Source: Sipunculus nudus (Eukaryota > Annelida > Sipuncula > Golfingiida > Sipunculidae). Taken from it: a DNA stretch of 64,000 nucleotides. Shown here piece by piece: positions 48,569 through 60,366 of this stretch (its first letter is position 1; each line of letters starts with the position of its first letter). The DNA lies in assembly GCA_026874595.1 (NCBI GenBank), contig CM049306.1, forward strand, positions 82,858,142-82,922,141. Direction: 5' to 3'. The notes beneath the pieces were generated by a model. The model made no database searches and was not told where the DNA came from. It saw nothing but the letters and a program-made list of their open reading frames with translations. Both the position numbers and the translations under genes were made by a program.

Positions 48569-49342
48569 TAGTTAGTTTGAGTATATAATACAAGTGCAGT
48601 TTTGTATATGTCGGTTGATATTTGACTAAAATAACAGCGTTTGCTCAATATGACCTTGTGTATTTCCCAAGCCTTCAATCGCCCACAACGCCACAGTCCC
48701 AATTCAACCTTTTACTATTTGCAATGCACATTACCTGCCAGTCACAAGGTCAGGATGAAATCTTTTTACTTTGAACACTAGTCTTCTCGGTGACGTTAAC
48801 ATTAATATTAAAGTTAACATTAAAGATGTATTGTTAATGTCCCACGAGGATATAAACACATGGGCAGGACTCGAAACTGACTAAATTTACTACTATCCTA
48901 TTCAGTATGATCAGGCAGGGTACAAGATTTCCAATAATTTCACCGGACACCTCACAGCATGAAAACTATCTTTTTGCGTTATAAAAAATACAGTGTTTGT
49001 GATTTCTGTATGAAGAACAATATGCTTCCTACCCTGAAAAAAAAATAAATGCCGGCCAGTGAGGCCTTGCAATCATGCCTTGCAGGTACATAAGCATTTG
49101 CGCTAATATATGCATTATCTCACGCCAATGACATATTTTAGGGAGAAAACACTGTATTAAAAAACATGGTATGTGAATAGATCCCTGTCGGCATATTTCT
49201 TACGGTCCAGTGATAATTTAGAGGTCTGCATCAATATGTAATTAGTGGTATATTAAAGTATCCAGACAATAATTGTCAAGGTATTTAAAAAAACAATACT
49301 CTTGATCAGCCCGCACTCTCTCATACCACTGAGGAAGTCTTC

Positions 49343-49344
<2 letters not shown>

Positions 49345-49379
<35 letters not shown>
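49345..49379. repeat. (AG)n microsatellite
   Basis: 35 bp of AG. Confidence 0.97.
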
Positions 49380-49384
<5 letters not shown>

Positions 49385-51343
49385 TGGGGTAACTGTGCCT
49401 AACCCCCTTTCTTATTTTAAATGTGATTTTTAAGAATTTGTGTGAATTTAAAAAAAAATTAATAAGAGAAAACAAAAACGTGTCGGGATATCATAAATGA
49501 ATATTTCAAAGCTCACCTATAAAAAGTGTCTCGCTTTGACTATGTGCTTAGAACAACAACTGTTGATTATTTGTTTATTTTCTATTGTATAAACATTGAT
49601 GTAAACGTTCAACAAAAAAAATCAAAATGGCAGACACATGCGTGGCACCTGTTGTTTTTTTTTCACCACGAACTAATAATATAACAAATGAAGTTAATTA
49701 TATCTCGCTCAAAATAGAAATGACAATGTTGATAAAATGATTAAATGAACATGATCTGAGTGCACAATGTTTTATACTGATCTCAGCTACATCTAGGGAT
49801 TTGTTATTTAAAGGTTCATATTTTTCAGATCCGTGAAGAAACACCAGGGCTAGTCCACGTCTTATCGCGGCTGCCAGTCGCAGGATTCTGAAGTAAATCA
49901 GAAAAGGTAAGTCACAGGAGAGATTAATTATAAGATCCAGACGGGTAGGTGTCCAAAATGTTCATTCTTGTTCTTTATAACTGTATCACTCTGAATGAAG
50001 GAAGACAGAGTCGGTTAATTACTGAAATGAGCGCCATTTGTTTTTGAAATGGTGAAAAATAGATTTAAGACAGGATTTTCTTTCACGGACAAAACGTGGT
50101 AAAACTTAAATAAAAGCATTATCTAAATATATAATTAAAAAGAGAACTAATTTTCCCCCAGATGAATCTAATTAGCCTTTACTTTTATTGATTAAATGAT
50201 TTACATTCAAATTAGAAAATATAACATCATATAGACCTTGACCTTGATAACCTTGGAGGAATTTGCCCGTCATGTGTATTCGGATTTAATTTTTAAAAGC
50301 AGACTGGAGCATTATTATCAGTTCCTTATTTAAAAAAACCGGAGTTCTTGCCAAAGCAGAGAATACATCTTATTCAACATGAAAAACATCACATTACAAA
50401 CGTGACAAGTTCAGAGACTTTGGAAAGAGCGTAACCATGTGACTGCTTAGATAAAAGAGTTATTGAGATCAAGCGTACAGAATGTTTGTCATGTCATCAA
50501 ATGTTTAAAAATAAAATCAAAGAAACTAAGAAGGCTATCTTTGTTGTGACAGGAGTTCGTACGGCTGAAGTGTATTTAGCCTTTAACGGTTATAACGTTT
50601 CGGGGAAGGTTTATCTTTCAACATCCGTATCATCGAGTCCACAAATGTCCCACCAGAATTTCTACAACATGAAGAGTTAGAAATTGAAGAGACACTTTTA
50701 CGTGAGCCTGTCCGTTTCAATGAACAAAGGATTCACTCAGTATCCAGCAATAGGTTTCTGACCTTTGATGTAATACACGCCCTGTCAAACACGGTGTATA
50801 TGCGGAGACTGTGTGATGTGCGTGGCCGGTCCGTTTATAGTAATCTTTACTCTCGATACTGCTCGATAAGACAAAGCCGGGTAGGCCATACCCATTTGGT
50901 CGGAACCCATTAAGAAGTATGATGTATACAGACTTGCAAAGACGGACAGATTCTTCAAGAACAGACACATGAGCATGGCAGATGGAAGGAAGGGCATATT
51001 TTATCGGACGATTTTACGCGTGCGGGCGATACCCGACGCAAGCATCAATTGGCTGTCCGCTCCAGTGGAATGCCGAAACGTCTTAACTGGCTTTGTCTAA
51101 TCGGGTAGAAAAATTCTTTCTTTGGGAATGCATATATGAATATGTGCTTTCTTTCCTGATATTTACTTGATTTAGAATATTTCAATAGCTGCAAAAGGTG
51201 AATTACCAAAAAAAGAGTTATTCCTCTGGAAAAAGAGTAGGCTTTTTCTTTGAAAATAAAGTGTATAAAGAGTAAATTTGCGTAAATTTCCTATTTTCCT
51301 GTCGCAGAATGAATAAGGATGTACTTCGCATGCTTCAGATGGG

Positions 51344-51397
<54 letters not shown>

Positions 51398-52737
51398 TCC
51401 AAAAATCAAAAACATTCGTAGTGCACATCCCCCTGCTGAATAAAAGGCACTTTCCACATGTTGTGACACATGCTGGACCTTTGAAGACATTAAAATTTCG
51501 AAATGTCCCATTCTTGTTCCCAATGGACTGTTAACGCAGGAGAGAAATAGAATTCTTACACTGAGAAAAAGAGGAACAAAGATTGCTGCTGAAAAAAAAG
51601 AGTGAAAGAAGAATAATAAGCGCCATTTTCAGGAAATCCTAAAAAAGAGTGATTTCAAATGAGTGTTTTGCCAGGCCTGCTTACCTATAATAATCAAATC
51701 ATTTATTTAAAAAAAAATCAATTCTTTCAAGCATCTTTTTAATGAAAATTCAGAAAATTGATTTTGGTTGGCTGTTTTAATTTAATGATTTTGCGTAGTT
51801 AGTTGACGCTTATCTAGCAGTGATTAGTACTGGCAGAATCATAATTCATTCTGGTGAATTTTGTTCCATTATCCCCATTTCTAAATATGGAAAAATGTTT
51901 AATGTGCAAAATAAAAAACCCAGTTATATCATGATCAAATTAACACATGCTGTTAGGTAACAAAAATGGTTAAAAACTAATTCACCACGAGGCTCATCGT
52001 GTCCTTCAGAGCTAATCACAATTCTTTTTGCACCATTAACGTAGTCGTGTTCAGATTAACTTAAATTATCATTTGTAAAAATAAACCACGTTCTTCATTT
52101 AATTCATTTTTACGTAACTGTTTGAAACGAATATTAATTGCTTAAAGATTTTTTTGTCTTCATTAAAAGAACCGCATTCAAGCTTTCATTGCTTAAATTG
52201 CCCATGGGTCTTTACTCTCTCATTGACTAGACAAAATAAACATGTGGTGTTTGTGCTCATGTCCTTTTTTAACTTTAGTTCAACGTCTTTCAGCTTTGAC
52301 CTCAGCTTATATCAGTCTATCAGAATTTAAGAATTATAGTAAAAAATATAAAACTAAATTTTTCTCAAAAGCATATGTAAAGTTATTATATTACAGCAAT
52401 TGTCAAACTAGGTTTTTCTACGAACAGGACATATGGTGATGGGTCGTTTTCTTTCGCATTCGATTGATTTGACGCATTTTTGCATAAACGATCACCCACG
52501 AATATGTATGTACATGCATAGAAGTCATATTTACGAGAAAGAATTTTCTTACCCAGTTAGAGAAATGAACAAGCAAATTCATGGAATTTAAGCCCCTCGC
52601 TTTTGCCTCTTGTTGTCTTTCAAGCTTACCGGATTAATATGTTTCAGTTTTTATGTTTGCCTGAAGAGGTCTCCATAATTTTGGTTGTGAAATAGGAACA
52701 AAATTTATCATTTTTGTTTTGGAGCTGGAGAGAATAA
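49380..52737. other. Non-coding stretch
   Basis: No supported gene. GC is somewhat higher at 50720-51100 without a convincing frame. An (AT)n tract lies at 51344-51394. Confidence 0.5.
51344..51394. repeat. (TA)n microsatellite
   Basis: 51 bp of TA with one ACA interruption. Confidence 0.97.
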
Positions 52738-52900
52738 ATTTTCAGACAGACACTCCAAAACCAATCCCAACCAAGGCATGAATGAGAGCAGATATGAATA
52801 AAATCAAATAATATTTAGGAAAGTTATCGCACCGAAACAAAACCCTGACGGACGGACAGGCAGAGGGACAGACAGACAGACAAACCCAAATCAATGTCCC
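52738..52900 (+). repeat. GGAC/GACA-tailed dispersed repeat fragment
   Basis: A run of GACGGACGGACAGGCAGAGG followed by ACAGACAGACAGAC (52847-52882), preceded by about 100 bp of sequence. It looks like the tails near 24200 and 38300, but the body cannot be aligned by eye. Confidence 0.45.
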
Positions 52901-55608
52901 CCGTTCCGGGAAGCGGTTGATAAAATGACGAGACACAAAGTAGCAAAAACATATAAAACTTAAGCTTATGCAGCGAACCAGTGTCAACAATTTGGCCATT
53001 AACCTTGACTTTTCAGCTTGTTGTAAAGGTCAGACTGAATCTACTTGGTCAATATTTTAGGTATTATTCTATAAAGAAAGAAGGTTCTTAAAGTGATCGA
53101 TTAATAATGGGTCATCGGTCGTTTTTTTCTCTTCCAGTCATCGAACTCTAACATTTGACAACCAATCCCGACCGCTAACCCGGATTATGTATTGTATTGA
53201 TGGTAATATACCGAAGTTCCAGTGGCAATATTGTTGGAAGGTCACTGAGAATTTTGCGTGACTCCTCACTAGTATATTCATCCAAATGCCCTCCCATTAT
53301 TCCAGGCCGGCAGTCGAAAATTGAGAGACTCAATCAGTTCCTTGACGTAACTATCACATTTGTAAATTAGGTGTAACAGTCAAATGACGTGAGGTTTTGA
53401 ATACCCTTGCCTTTGGTAAAGACTATGTGTATATACTTTCCAAGAATGTCTCTTTTCCATGCCAAGAAAACCGCACGCTGCACAGGCAAGTTAATGAAAC
53501 ATGTACTAGACTATCGTCAAACTAGGTCAATCGTTGTAATCTCAGCATAGTGTAACAGGCATCTTCTTTTTAATTCGTAAAGTTCGAGAAACAAAAGGTT
53601 TGGTTCCCGTGGTATGGTCAATTTCACGCTGGACTGGCAGATTAGCAATGCTTTACATGTATGGAGTGTTCCTAATATCAAAATCAGGTATAAATATCAT
53701 GCTATTTTCTAGCCGTTAAGACAAAGTTTGAAAGAGAAATTTTATATTTTCAATGGAGACTTTATTTATTCATTTGTACCGCAATATGTAATTTATAATA
53801 TCAATTATCTGTTTCATGAATAAGGATGGATCTTTAAACGCCACCAATCTCACGGTCCTTATCTTTTCTTGTCGCTCCGATAACTGGGTAATGCAGTCAT
53901 CTGAAAGAGTACCGCGCTACAGTAGTCATTCTTGATCGACGCTGCTTTTACAACGCTTGTGAAGAATTACACAAGCTTTTACACTCACACGGAATACGAT
54001 CAAACTACTCAGGGATGGAGCGTTATGTGTACGGACCACGCTTTTCTCTAAAAAAAGTGTCCATCCTTTTACTAGTCATGTTTGTTATACCTGATATAAA
54101 GTATTCCCTTCTGGCGTAAAATAATATCTTCCAAGATTTTCGGCTGAATCCAGCTCCATGCTCCTTAACACAGAGGAAGTAACCTTGCAACGGACGCGAT
54201 CAGTGGGGCGAAAGGGAACATCATTAAAGCGTCCTGCACTGCTATCTTACATCAAGATGGCGAAAAACAGTAAACAAATATATTCATTTGTTATTAATGA
54301 AAAGTGCAACATCCTTCTTTATTTGAATGTGTTCATGCATGACCACATATATTGTATCTACTGACAAAGAATCAGAATAAAACATTATGTTAGACATTAG
54401 GGAAAATAGACACTGAGCCTGAAGGCCAGAGCTGATTCACTTGGGAACTTTTTCATCAAGCAAAATTGAACTAAAAGCCCAAGTGCCTAGGTAGTAATAT
54501 CTGACAAGATTACCTGACTAGTTGTCCCAATATCATTAACCTTTTAAACATTATGGTGTATCGTCGTTTCTGAAAATGGTCGATCCATATTTGAAATTAT
54601 AAACCACAAACTGAGTGTCCTCAGTACAATATGCCCTCTGATAAATCTATTAAATATTGTTTATAAAATTCATATATTGCTTCGGTACGTTAAATTGTCC
54701 TGGTAGGAATTAGCGAACCCATAATAAATCTTAAAAGAGTAAATATTATTAGTGGAATGCCACCAATGAACACTATTACTCCACCATGTATGTCCAATAA
54801 GATATGTTTACGTTATGGTATTATCTCATAATAAAGTACGAAAATAGCAAACATTATTTAAAGGCTTTGAAAATTACGTGAAGGAAAGGGTAATAAGCAA
54901 GCATTGGGGGGGGGCATATATAAATTAGACATCCTACAGACAACGGAACCACTGAGATGTAATGGATAACATATGAGAGAGGATTGTATGTACTTTAAGA
55001 GTACCAGGGGAATACTTCAATATCAGCCCGACACAACATTAACATAACCTAAAGAAACTTGTAAAGCCCTTTAAACATGTCACTTTAAAACATGAAACAT
55101 GCAAAACATGAAACCACATTTGGGAGATTCATGAATGTAAATGATCTGGTGACATGATATCCAGACACTGTTTCAAAAAACATGTGTCATAAATGTAATT
55201 GGGAATTGTGGGATACCTTGAGGGTATTCCGGCTTTGGCGGAAAACACTCTCCTCCCATTCCGGTCCTTTTTAAAAGCTTTCTTAGTTATTAGACCACAT
55301 AAATGAATACTTATGCAGGCTACTTTGGCTAACTGAGCTTTCTTTATCAATGTGTTAGGAATAAGTGTTTGTTAATGGGGTCTGATATGGTATGAAGAAT
55401 GGCAGCTGCTTCAGTGATGTATAGAAAAAAGTATCCGAACTTCTATCTGGATATTCCATGACCAGAAAAGCCTTCATAATATCCACGCAATCGGCCAAGA
55501 ACTCAAGGAGGATTATTGGAAGGTGAATACGGATCGCTCGGTCGCACATGAGCCATGACTTAACAAGGATGTTTCCGTACACCCGTTGACTTTTAACGTT
55601 GAACGTTC

Positions 55609-55611
<3 letters not shown>
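52901..55611. other. Non-coding stretch
   Basis: No gene or repeat recognised. A G run (10 bp) lies near 54906. The short frames lack domains. Confidence 0.5.

Positions 55612-55665
<54 letters not shown>
55612..55665. repeat. (AT)n microsatellite abutting the LTR
   Basis: 54 bp of AT that ends exactly where the LTR begins. Confidence 0.97.
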
Positions 55666-55669
<4 letters not shown>

Positions 55670-56584
55670 ACGGAACCTAATATCAACAGATCACGTAGTT
55701 GTGACGAACATACATTTTTAATGGAGATAAAAAAAATCAGATTCTTTAACACTAGGCAGCGTGAAATGTCTCGGGGAGTGAATAAAGAAGTCAGTGATTT
55801 TTTGTTTACAAATAATAATAATTTATTCTTAAAACAACCCTAACATTACAACACACTAAATCAATACAATTACACAGTATAACAACAGTACAAAAGTAAA
55901 TAGTATATAAAAGCACAAGTATATAAAAAGTGTACAGTACCTGGATACCACCACTGTCACAGCGACAAAAAGTCCTTTAAATCATATAATCCAGATGAGC
56001 AGTTCACATAAGTCTTCTCAGGGAACAACAGTCCAGTTCAATCACAAAATCAATTTGTTTTAAACCAAAAGTGAACTTTTGATAGTGATCCCAAAGGCAA
56101 ACTGAAGACTAATTAAAGTCCGTTACATATTCGAAGAAAGGCTATAACTGCTGCAATTATAGGAAAAGGTCCACAAACTTACACTGACTTACAGTCTTCT
56201 GTGTCCGCTGGAATAAATTTCTCCTCTCTCTCAGCTCTATAAAACAGCCCCTTAATTATAACTTTTCACCTGAAACCGAGAACTTTTCATTTCCCGGACA
56301 ATCCAAAGAACCTAACATGATACACAGTACACACCTTACAGGAAACCTCTAGAACAAAGAACGCTGTGTTTCTACATGTCAGGGTTCACACGTGGGCCGG
56401 CCCGGCTCGGCCAGGCGAAAAGCCCCAGACTAGCATAACCGCTGTGTTTACATCCGGCCAGCTAGAACAAGGAACGCTGTAGCATAGCAAAGCCCAGGGC
56501 TTGAGCCAACACGAATCAGAATGTCAACAGCGCACAATAAAAGAGACATGTCAACAGCTCACAATAAAACAGACATCTGTAACA
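55666..56584 (-). mobile_element. Probable solo LTR, copy B (919 bp)
   Basis: The plus strand starts TGTTACGGAAC and ends ATCTGTAACA, giving TGTTAC/GTAACA inverted ends and TG...CA on either strand. Minus is preferred as the sense strand because the order is then U3, a TATA-like box (TATAATTA, about 56253-56260), leader, then AATAAA (complement of TTTATT at 55821-55826), then the end. It aligns with copy A in blocks, for example GTACAGTACCTGGATACCAC (55932) and CTCTATAAAACAGCCCC (56234). No primer-binding site or internal region adjoins it. The flanks TATAT and CTATT do not match exactly, so no target duplication is proven. Its U3 carries tandem duplications absent from copy A. Confidence 0.65.
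56521..56574 (-). repeat. 27-bp tandem duplication in LTR U3
   Basis: ATGTCAACAGCGCACAATAA and ATGTCAACAGCTCACAATAA begin two adjacent 27-bp units (56521-56547, 56548-56574). A second local duplication (CTAGAACAA.GAACGCTGT) occurs at 56349 and 56463. In LTR retroelements such U3 duplications often hold enhancers; that role is inferred here. Confidence 0.8.
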
Positions 56585-56873
56585 CTATTAATAATATTAT
56601 ACCGTGATGTCCTGCAAAAAAAAAATTATACTTACAGCAAATTTCATATTTAGAAAAACATCTACATCAAAAGATTTTAAATAAATCCATAACAACACCC
56701 ATACAATAAAAACATCAAGTCACTGTTTTCCATCATATAGCCTAGGTTTAGATATATAAATTACTTCTTGATGACGGAAAGACAATCATGGCGGTATTGC
56801 TACATTCAAAGAAGTTAAAAAATTAAATTGCATTTTATTGTATATTGATAATTTATTATTGAGTTATATTATT
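56585..56873. other. AT-rich spacer
   Basis: Nothing recognised. Confidence 0.6.
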
Positions 56874-56894
56874 TATATATATATATATATATAT
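56874..56894. repeat. (TA)n flank of foldback element
   Basis: 21 bp of TA, continuing on the far side at 57212. Confidence 0.95.
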
Positions 56895-57206
56895 GTCAGA
56901 GACAAGATTGAAATCAAGGCAGATTTTAAATTCGCCTAGACGAGATTGCGATTGTGATCTCGCCCAGGCGAGATTGCGATTGTGATCTCGCCTAGACGGA
57001 TTTTAAACTCGCCTAGACGAGATCACAATCGCAATCTGGCCTAGGCAAGATTAAAATCCATCATGGAGCAGGCCATGTAACATCCAGGCGAGATTAAAAT
57101 TCTGGCCTGCTTCATGATGGATTTCAATCTCGCCTAGGCGAGATCACAATCGCAATCTCGTCTAGGCGAATTTAAAATCCGCCTGGGTTTTAATCTCGTC
57201 TCTGAC
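56895..57206. mobile_element. 312-bp near-palindromic foldback element
   Basis: GTCAGAGAC at the left is matched in inverted orientation by GTCTCTGAC at the right, and inverted pairing continues nearly to the centre: TTTTAAATTCGCCTAGACGA on the left against the complement on the right, GATTGCGATTGTGATCTCG repeated in both orientations, and an inner pair TCCATCATGGAGCAGGCC / GGCCTGCTTCATGATGGA around a ~28-bp loop. CGCCTAG(G/A)CGAGAT motifs occur about eight times. It sits inside a TA tract, consistent with insertion at TA as in Tc1/mariner-type MITEs, but the tract hides the exact duplication. Confidence 0.85.
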
Positions 57207-57207
57207 A

Positions 57208-57211
<4 letters not shown>

Positions 57212-57268
<57 letters not shown>
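57212..57268. repeat. (TA)n flank of foldback element
   Basis: 57 bp of TA. Confidence 0.97.
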
Positions 57269-57272
<4 letters not shown>

Positions 57273-58149
57273 GCCGTTTTTTACCTGCTTACCAAGTGGA
57301 GTTACTTGCTATATGTATTCTCTACCTAATTTCCCTTGAGTTACTGGTGTAGTCCCAGTGCAGGCCTCTGCAGGACCTATTATCCTCGGAAGACATCTAT
57401 AAGTATGACATTCATGTGAAACATGTATATGTGGCAACTGGAATGGTATTAAAAAACATATCAAGATAAAAGACTACCATTTTTTATTTGAGTATACAAT
57501 CATAAGCACTGATATGCAAAAATGTTCGACTATGGAAGCAGGTACGCGGTGAAATGTTTGCCCATTACGTTGAATAGAACAAAAACATGATGATATGAAG
57601 GTTGTTGTCTGGTACTGTTTTTGGGGCTAAGAACCTTTTGGGTATAAAAAAAAAATTGCCGAATAATTTAATATCATGCATTTAAATGAAGATGTTACAG
57701 ACAAACTGTGGCCGAGGCAATATTGTTATCATATATAAAATTGTGTGATTTTGTAACATCTAAGCACAAACGAAACAGAATGATATTACATCATGTCGGA
57801 AACTGCTGTCCAAATTCATGATAACATTTATCTGATTTTAATCTGTCTGTCCGTGTAAACCTTGGCACGGGTTGATTTTCTAGAGCCCTGAACACTAGCG
57901 CTCCTCTGTTTTGTCTAAAGTTTCCTCTGTTTTGTCCCAAGTTCTCACAGACAGACTGATGGAGTAGTTTTATCTTTTCTTTATCTCCTTCTACATCTCC
58001 TACATCTCTTGAATCTCTCCTTGGTCAACCGGGGATTTGGTTTTAGCATACGGCTCATCAGACAACATGACCTGATTTGGTAACATGTTATTCTGTGCCC
58101 TTTAGTGAGCTTGGTATGACAAACACCAAATTACATGTTGCAGTATTCG
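57269..58149. other. Non-coding stretch
   Basis: Nothing recognised. Confidence 0.5.
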
Positions 58150-58979
58150 ATTACGGGCTGAGTTCTAAATGTACATTTTTAAAGACTCGGGCTCAGACTT
58201 GGACTTGAAGGCCCTCAACTCCGACTTGTACGCGACCTCAGAGGTCAGAACTGGAGACATCAGGTCCGGCCATCTCTAGTCCATCTCAGTGGAAAAAAAT
58301 ATCAAACGTTTAACAAATTAAAACTATATAATAACAAGCTTTAACTCTACATCGGGAGCTAAATATAATTAATTATATTATAATTTAATTATAATTAAAC
58401 ATAAATAAAATTAAAGTAAAATGCATGTGTACACTTGCACAAAAATATTCATAATTATCTCATATTTTCATCCTAAATTTGTTAAAGTATGCCGAAAAAA
58501 GTATGGTTCTCAGGCACTTTTTATAGAAATCAGTGCGGGCGGGTGATATTTTATTATTTTTTTTTAACTTTTTTTTGTATGTTTCGAATGTCATGTCAAT
58601 GTTAAAAACGTCATATGATGAGGCAAAAGCATGAAAATAACAAAAGATGTTTTGTGAAACAGGTTCAAGCACTACTTAACATCTTCTTAACATAACTTAA
58701 CATAAAATCAAAACAAATTTTTTTATGCAGGGGTTTAAAATTGATGCAGGCGGTGCCTGACAACAATACTTTTTATCTTATTTTTATTTTATTTATTTGT
58801 TTTTGCCTAAGGAGATACATATTGGTCTTTGTCTCGAGTTCCAAATGACTCGGACTCAATGAAGGTGGATTTTCATTCGAGCCTCGGCGCTCGGACTTGT
58901 ACTCATATTCGGGAATCAAGAGGCTGCGACTCGGACTTGTAATTTGACTCCAATAGTGTGGACTCGACAGTATCATTGA
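58150..58979 (+). mobile_element. GACTTG-hexamer element, copy 3
   Basis: Left arm 58180-58265 (AGACTCGGGCTCAGACTTGG and following), right arm 58836-58970 (TTCCAAATGACTCGGACTC, then GGACTTGT hexamers and TGTGGACTCGACAGTATCATTG at the end). The middle shares with copy 2 an AGCTNTGTATCAGGAGTTAAAT / AACTCTACATCGGGAGCTAAAT-type block, confirming common ancestry. It is interrupted by a family 1 MITE at 58501-58769. Confidence 0.7.
58501..58769. mobile_element. MITE family 1, copy B (269 bp), inside a GACTTG element
   Basis: GTATGGTTCTCAGGCAC at the left is matched by the inverted GTGCCTGACAACAATAC at the right. TTTAAAATTGATGCAGGCGG near the right end matches, in reverse, the left end of copy A (CCGCCCGCATCAATTTAAAC). 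The core is AT-rich with no coding capacity. Its position between the two hexamer arms shows it inserted after the GACTTG element. Confidence 0.8.
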
Positions 58980-60324
58980 ATTGCATACATGTTTCTCTGT
59001 GGGCAGCTGATTTACCAGTGCTTCAATGTAATGTCTTCAGCCAGCCCTTTCAATGTATCTTGTCAAATGGAGACGTCTACAAGGTTCTTCGTCTTAATGA
59101 GTTCATCCTTCTCATTTCCTCAAACGTTTTGAACTAACTGTGTTAAGCTTAAGGGGGTCGCCCTTTTCCGGAAACGGTCCTCAATGGACATTATTTATTC
59201 CTTTTTGCACCGGACCTAATTTGCACGCCGACAAATGGAATACTGTTAAGCGACGCTTGGTTACTGCATTACGTTCCCTTGGTATCAGCGCTATTCTATT
59301 GTCCTGTCTGTGTCTACGAAGAGGAAGAACAAGTAATATGAATACTAACTTAAGAAAAAGAATTATATATTTTTTTAGCCAAACACCAGTTTCTTCTTAA
59401 CTTTAGAGCATATCCTAGTTACAGGCTTATTCGTATACACAAGAGGGCGATGGTGATCCGTCGCGGTACCATTAACCGTACGTACGCAGGGAAAGGCAAA
59501 GCCGGTATACTTTGGGAAAGTTACCTGGTTTTGAGAATATAGCTTGCATTAATGGCAACCAACGAATGAGGTTGTCCCTAAATACACGAGGAAACATGTA
59601 TGACAATATACGATCCTTGTGGTATCACATTTTAGACACTCAAATCATACTGTTAAGGCGAATCTACCTTATCCGCACTTCCGTTTCCATATCTGAAATA
59701 AATATTTCAAAAACAATACCTGAATAATAACATGGTAAACTCGGCACACATGGATTCTGTTACCAGTGAGAATGAAACGATAAACGCCCACACACGGGAC
59801 CTACTTTCAGACTGTCCACAGCACTTCTTGATGCCTCATCGGTTTGGACAATTGACCTCTTATGTATCTTTCTTAGACAAGAGCGTTATTCATAGATTTA
59901 TCATTTAATATATATATTGAGTTACGAGGTTAAAAATCGTCTTTTGGGTTTCCAAAATTCGCTATTTGAAATTAATCTTCCGTAGAATACCAGAGAGACT
60001 TGCTTTGGTGTGTGAAAAGCTGATGGACCTTAATAGGTCTGTTGTTTCCATTATAGGTTAGGATAATATTGTTGTAACCTCCGTTGAAGGCTTGAGGAAT
60101 CCACCATTAAATTACATCAACGTTTGGCATTTTGTATTATAAAAATCAAATGGAGAATGGAACTTCAAATTAACTCCGATTTGTTGGCCATTCGGGGTTT
60201 GTGGTAACCAAGAAAAACCCTGTTCGGTTCCACCAGACGTTGAAAGACCCATAGTAATGTGCCATCGGTTTCATGTAAACCCGGTTGTAGCCTGAACTGA
60301 TATTGATCTGAATTGCTCAAATGA
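58980..60324. other. Non-coding stretch
   Basis: No supported gene. Frames of 70-86 codons near 59140-59730 lack an ATG start or domains. Confidence 0.5.
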
Positions 60325-60366
60325 CCCCCTCCCCCCCACCCCCCCCCCCCCCCCCCCCCCACCCCC
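60325..60366. repeat. C-rich homopolymer tract
   Basis: About 42 bp of C with a few T or A interruptions. Such a run is error-prone in assemblies. Confidence 0.95.

Larger units (their letters stand above)
46921..49344. other. Non-coding stretch with (AT)n tracts
   Basis: Only microsatellites (47963-47993 and 48522-48565) are recognised. Confidence 0.5.

Noticed and set aside
57900-58110. CTGATGAG on the minus strand near 58048, considered as a hammerhead ribozyme core
   Set aside because: No stem II followed by GAAA, and no matching cleavage strand, was found nearby.
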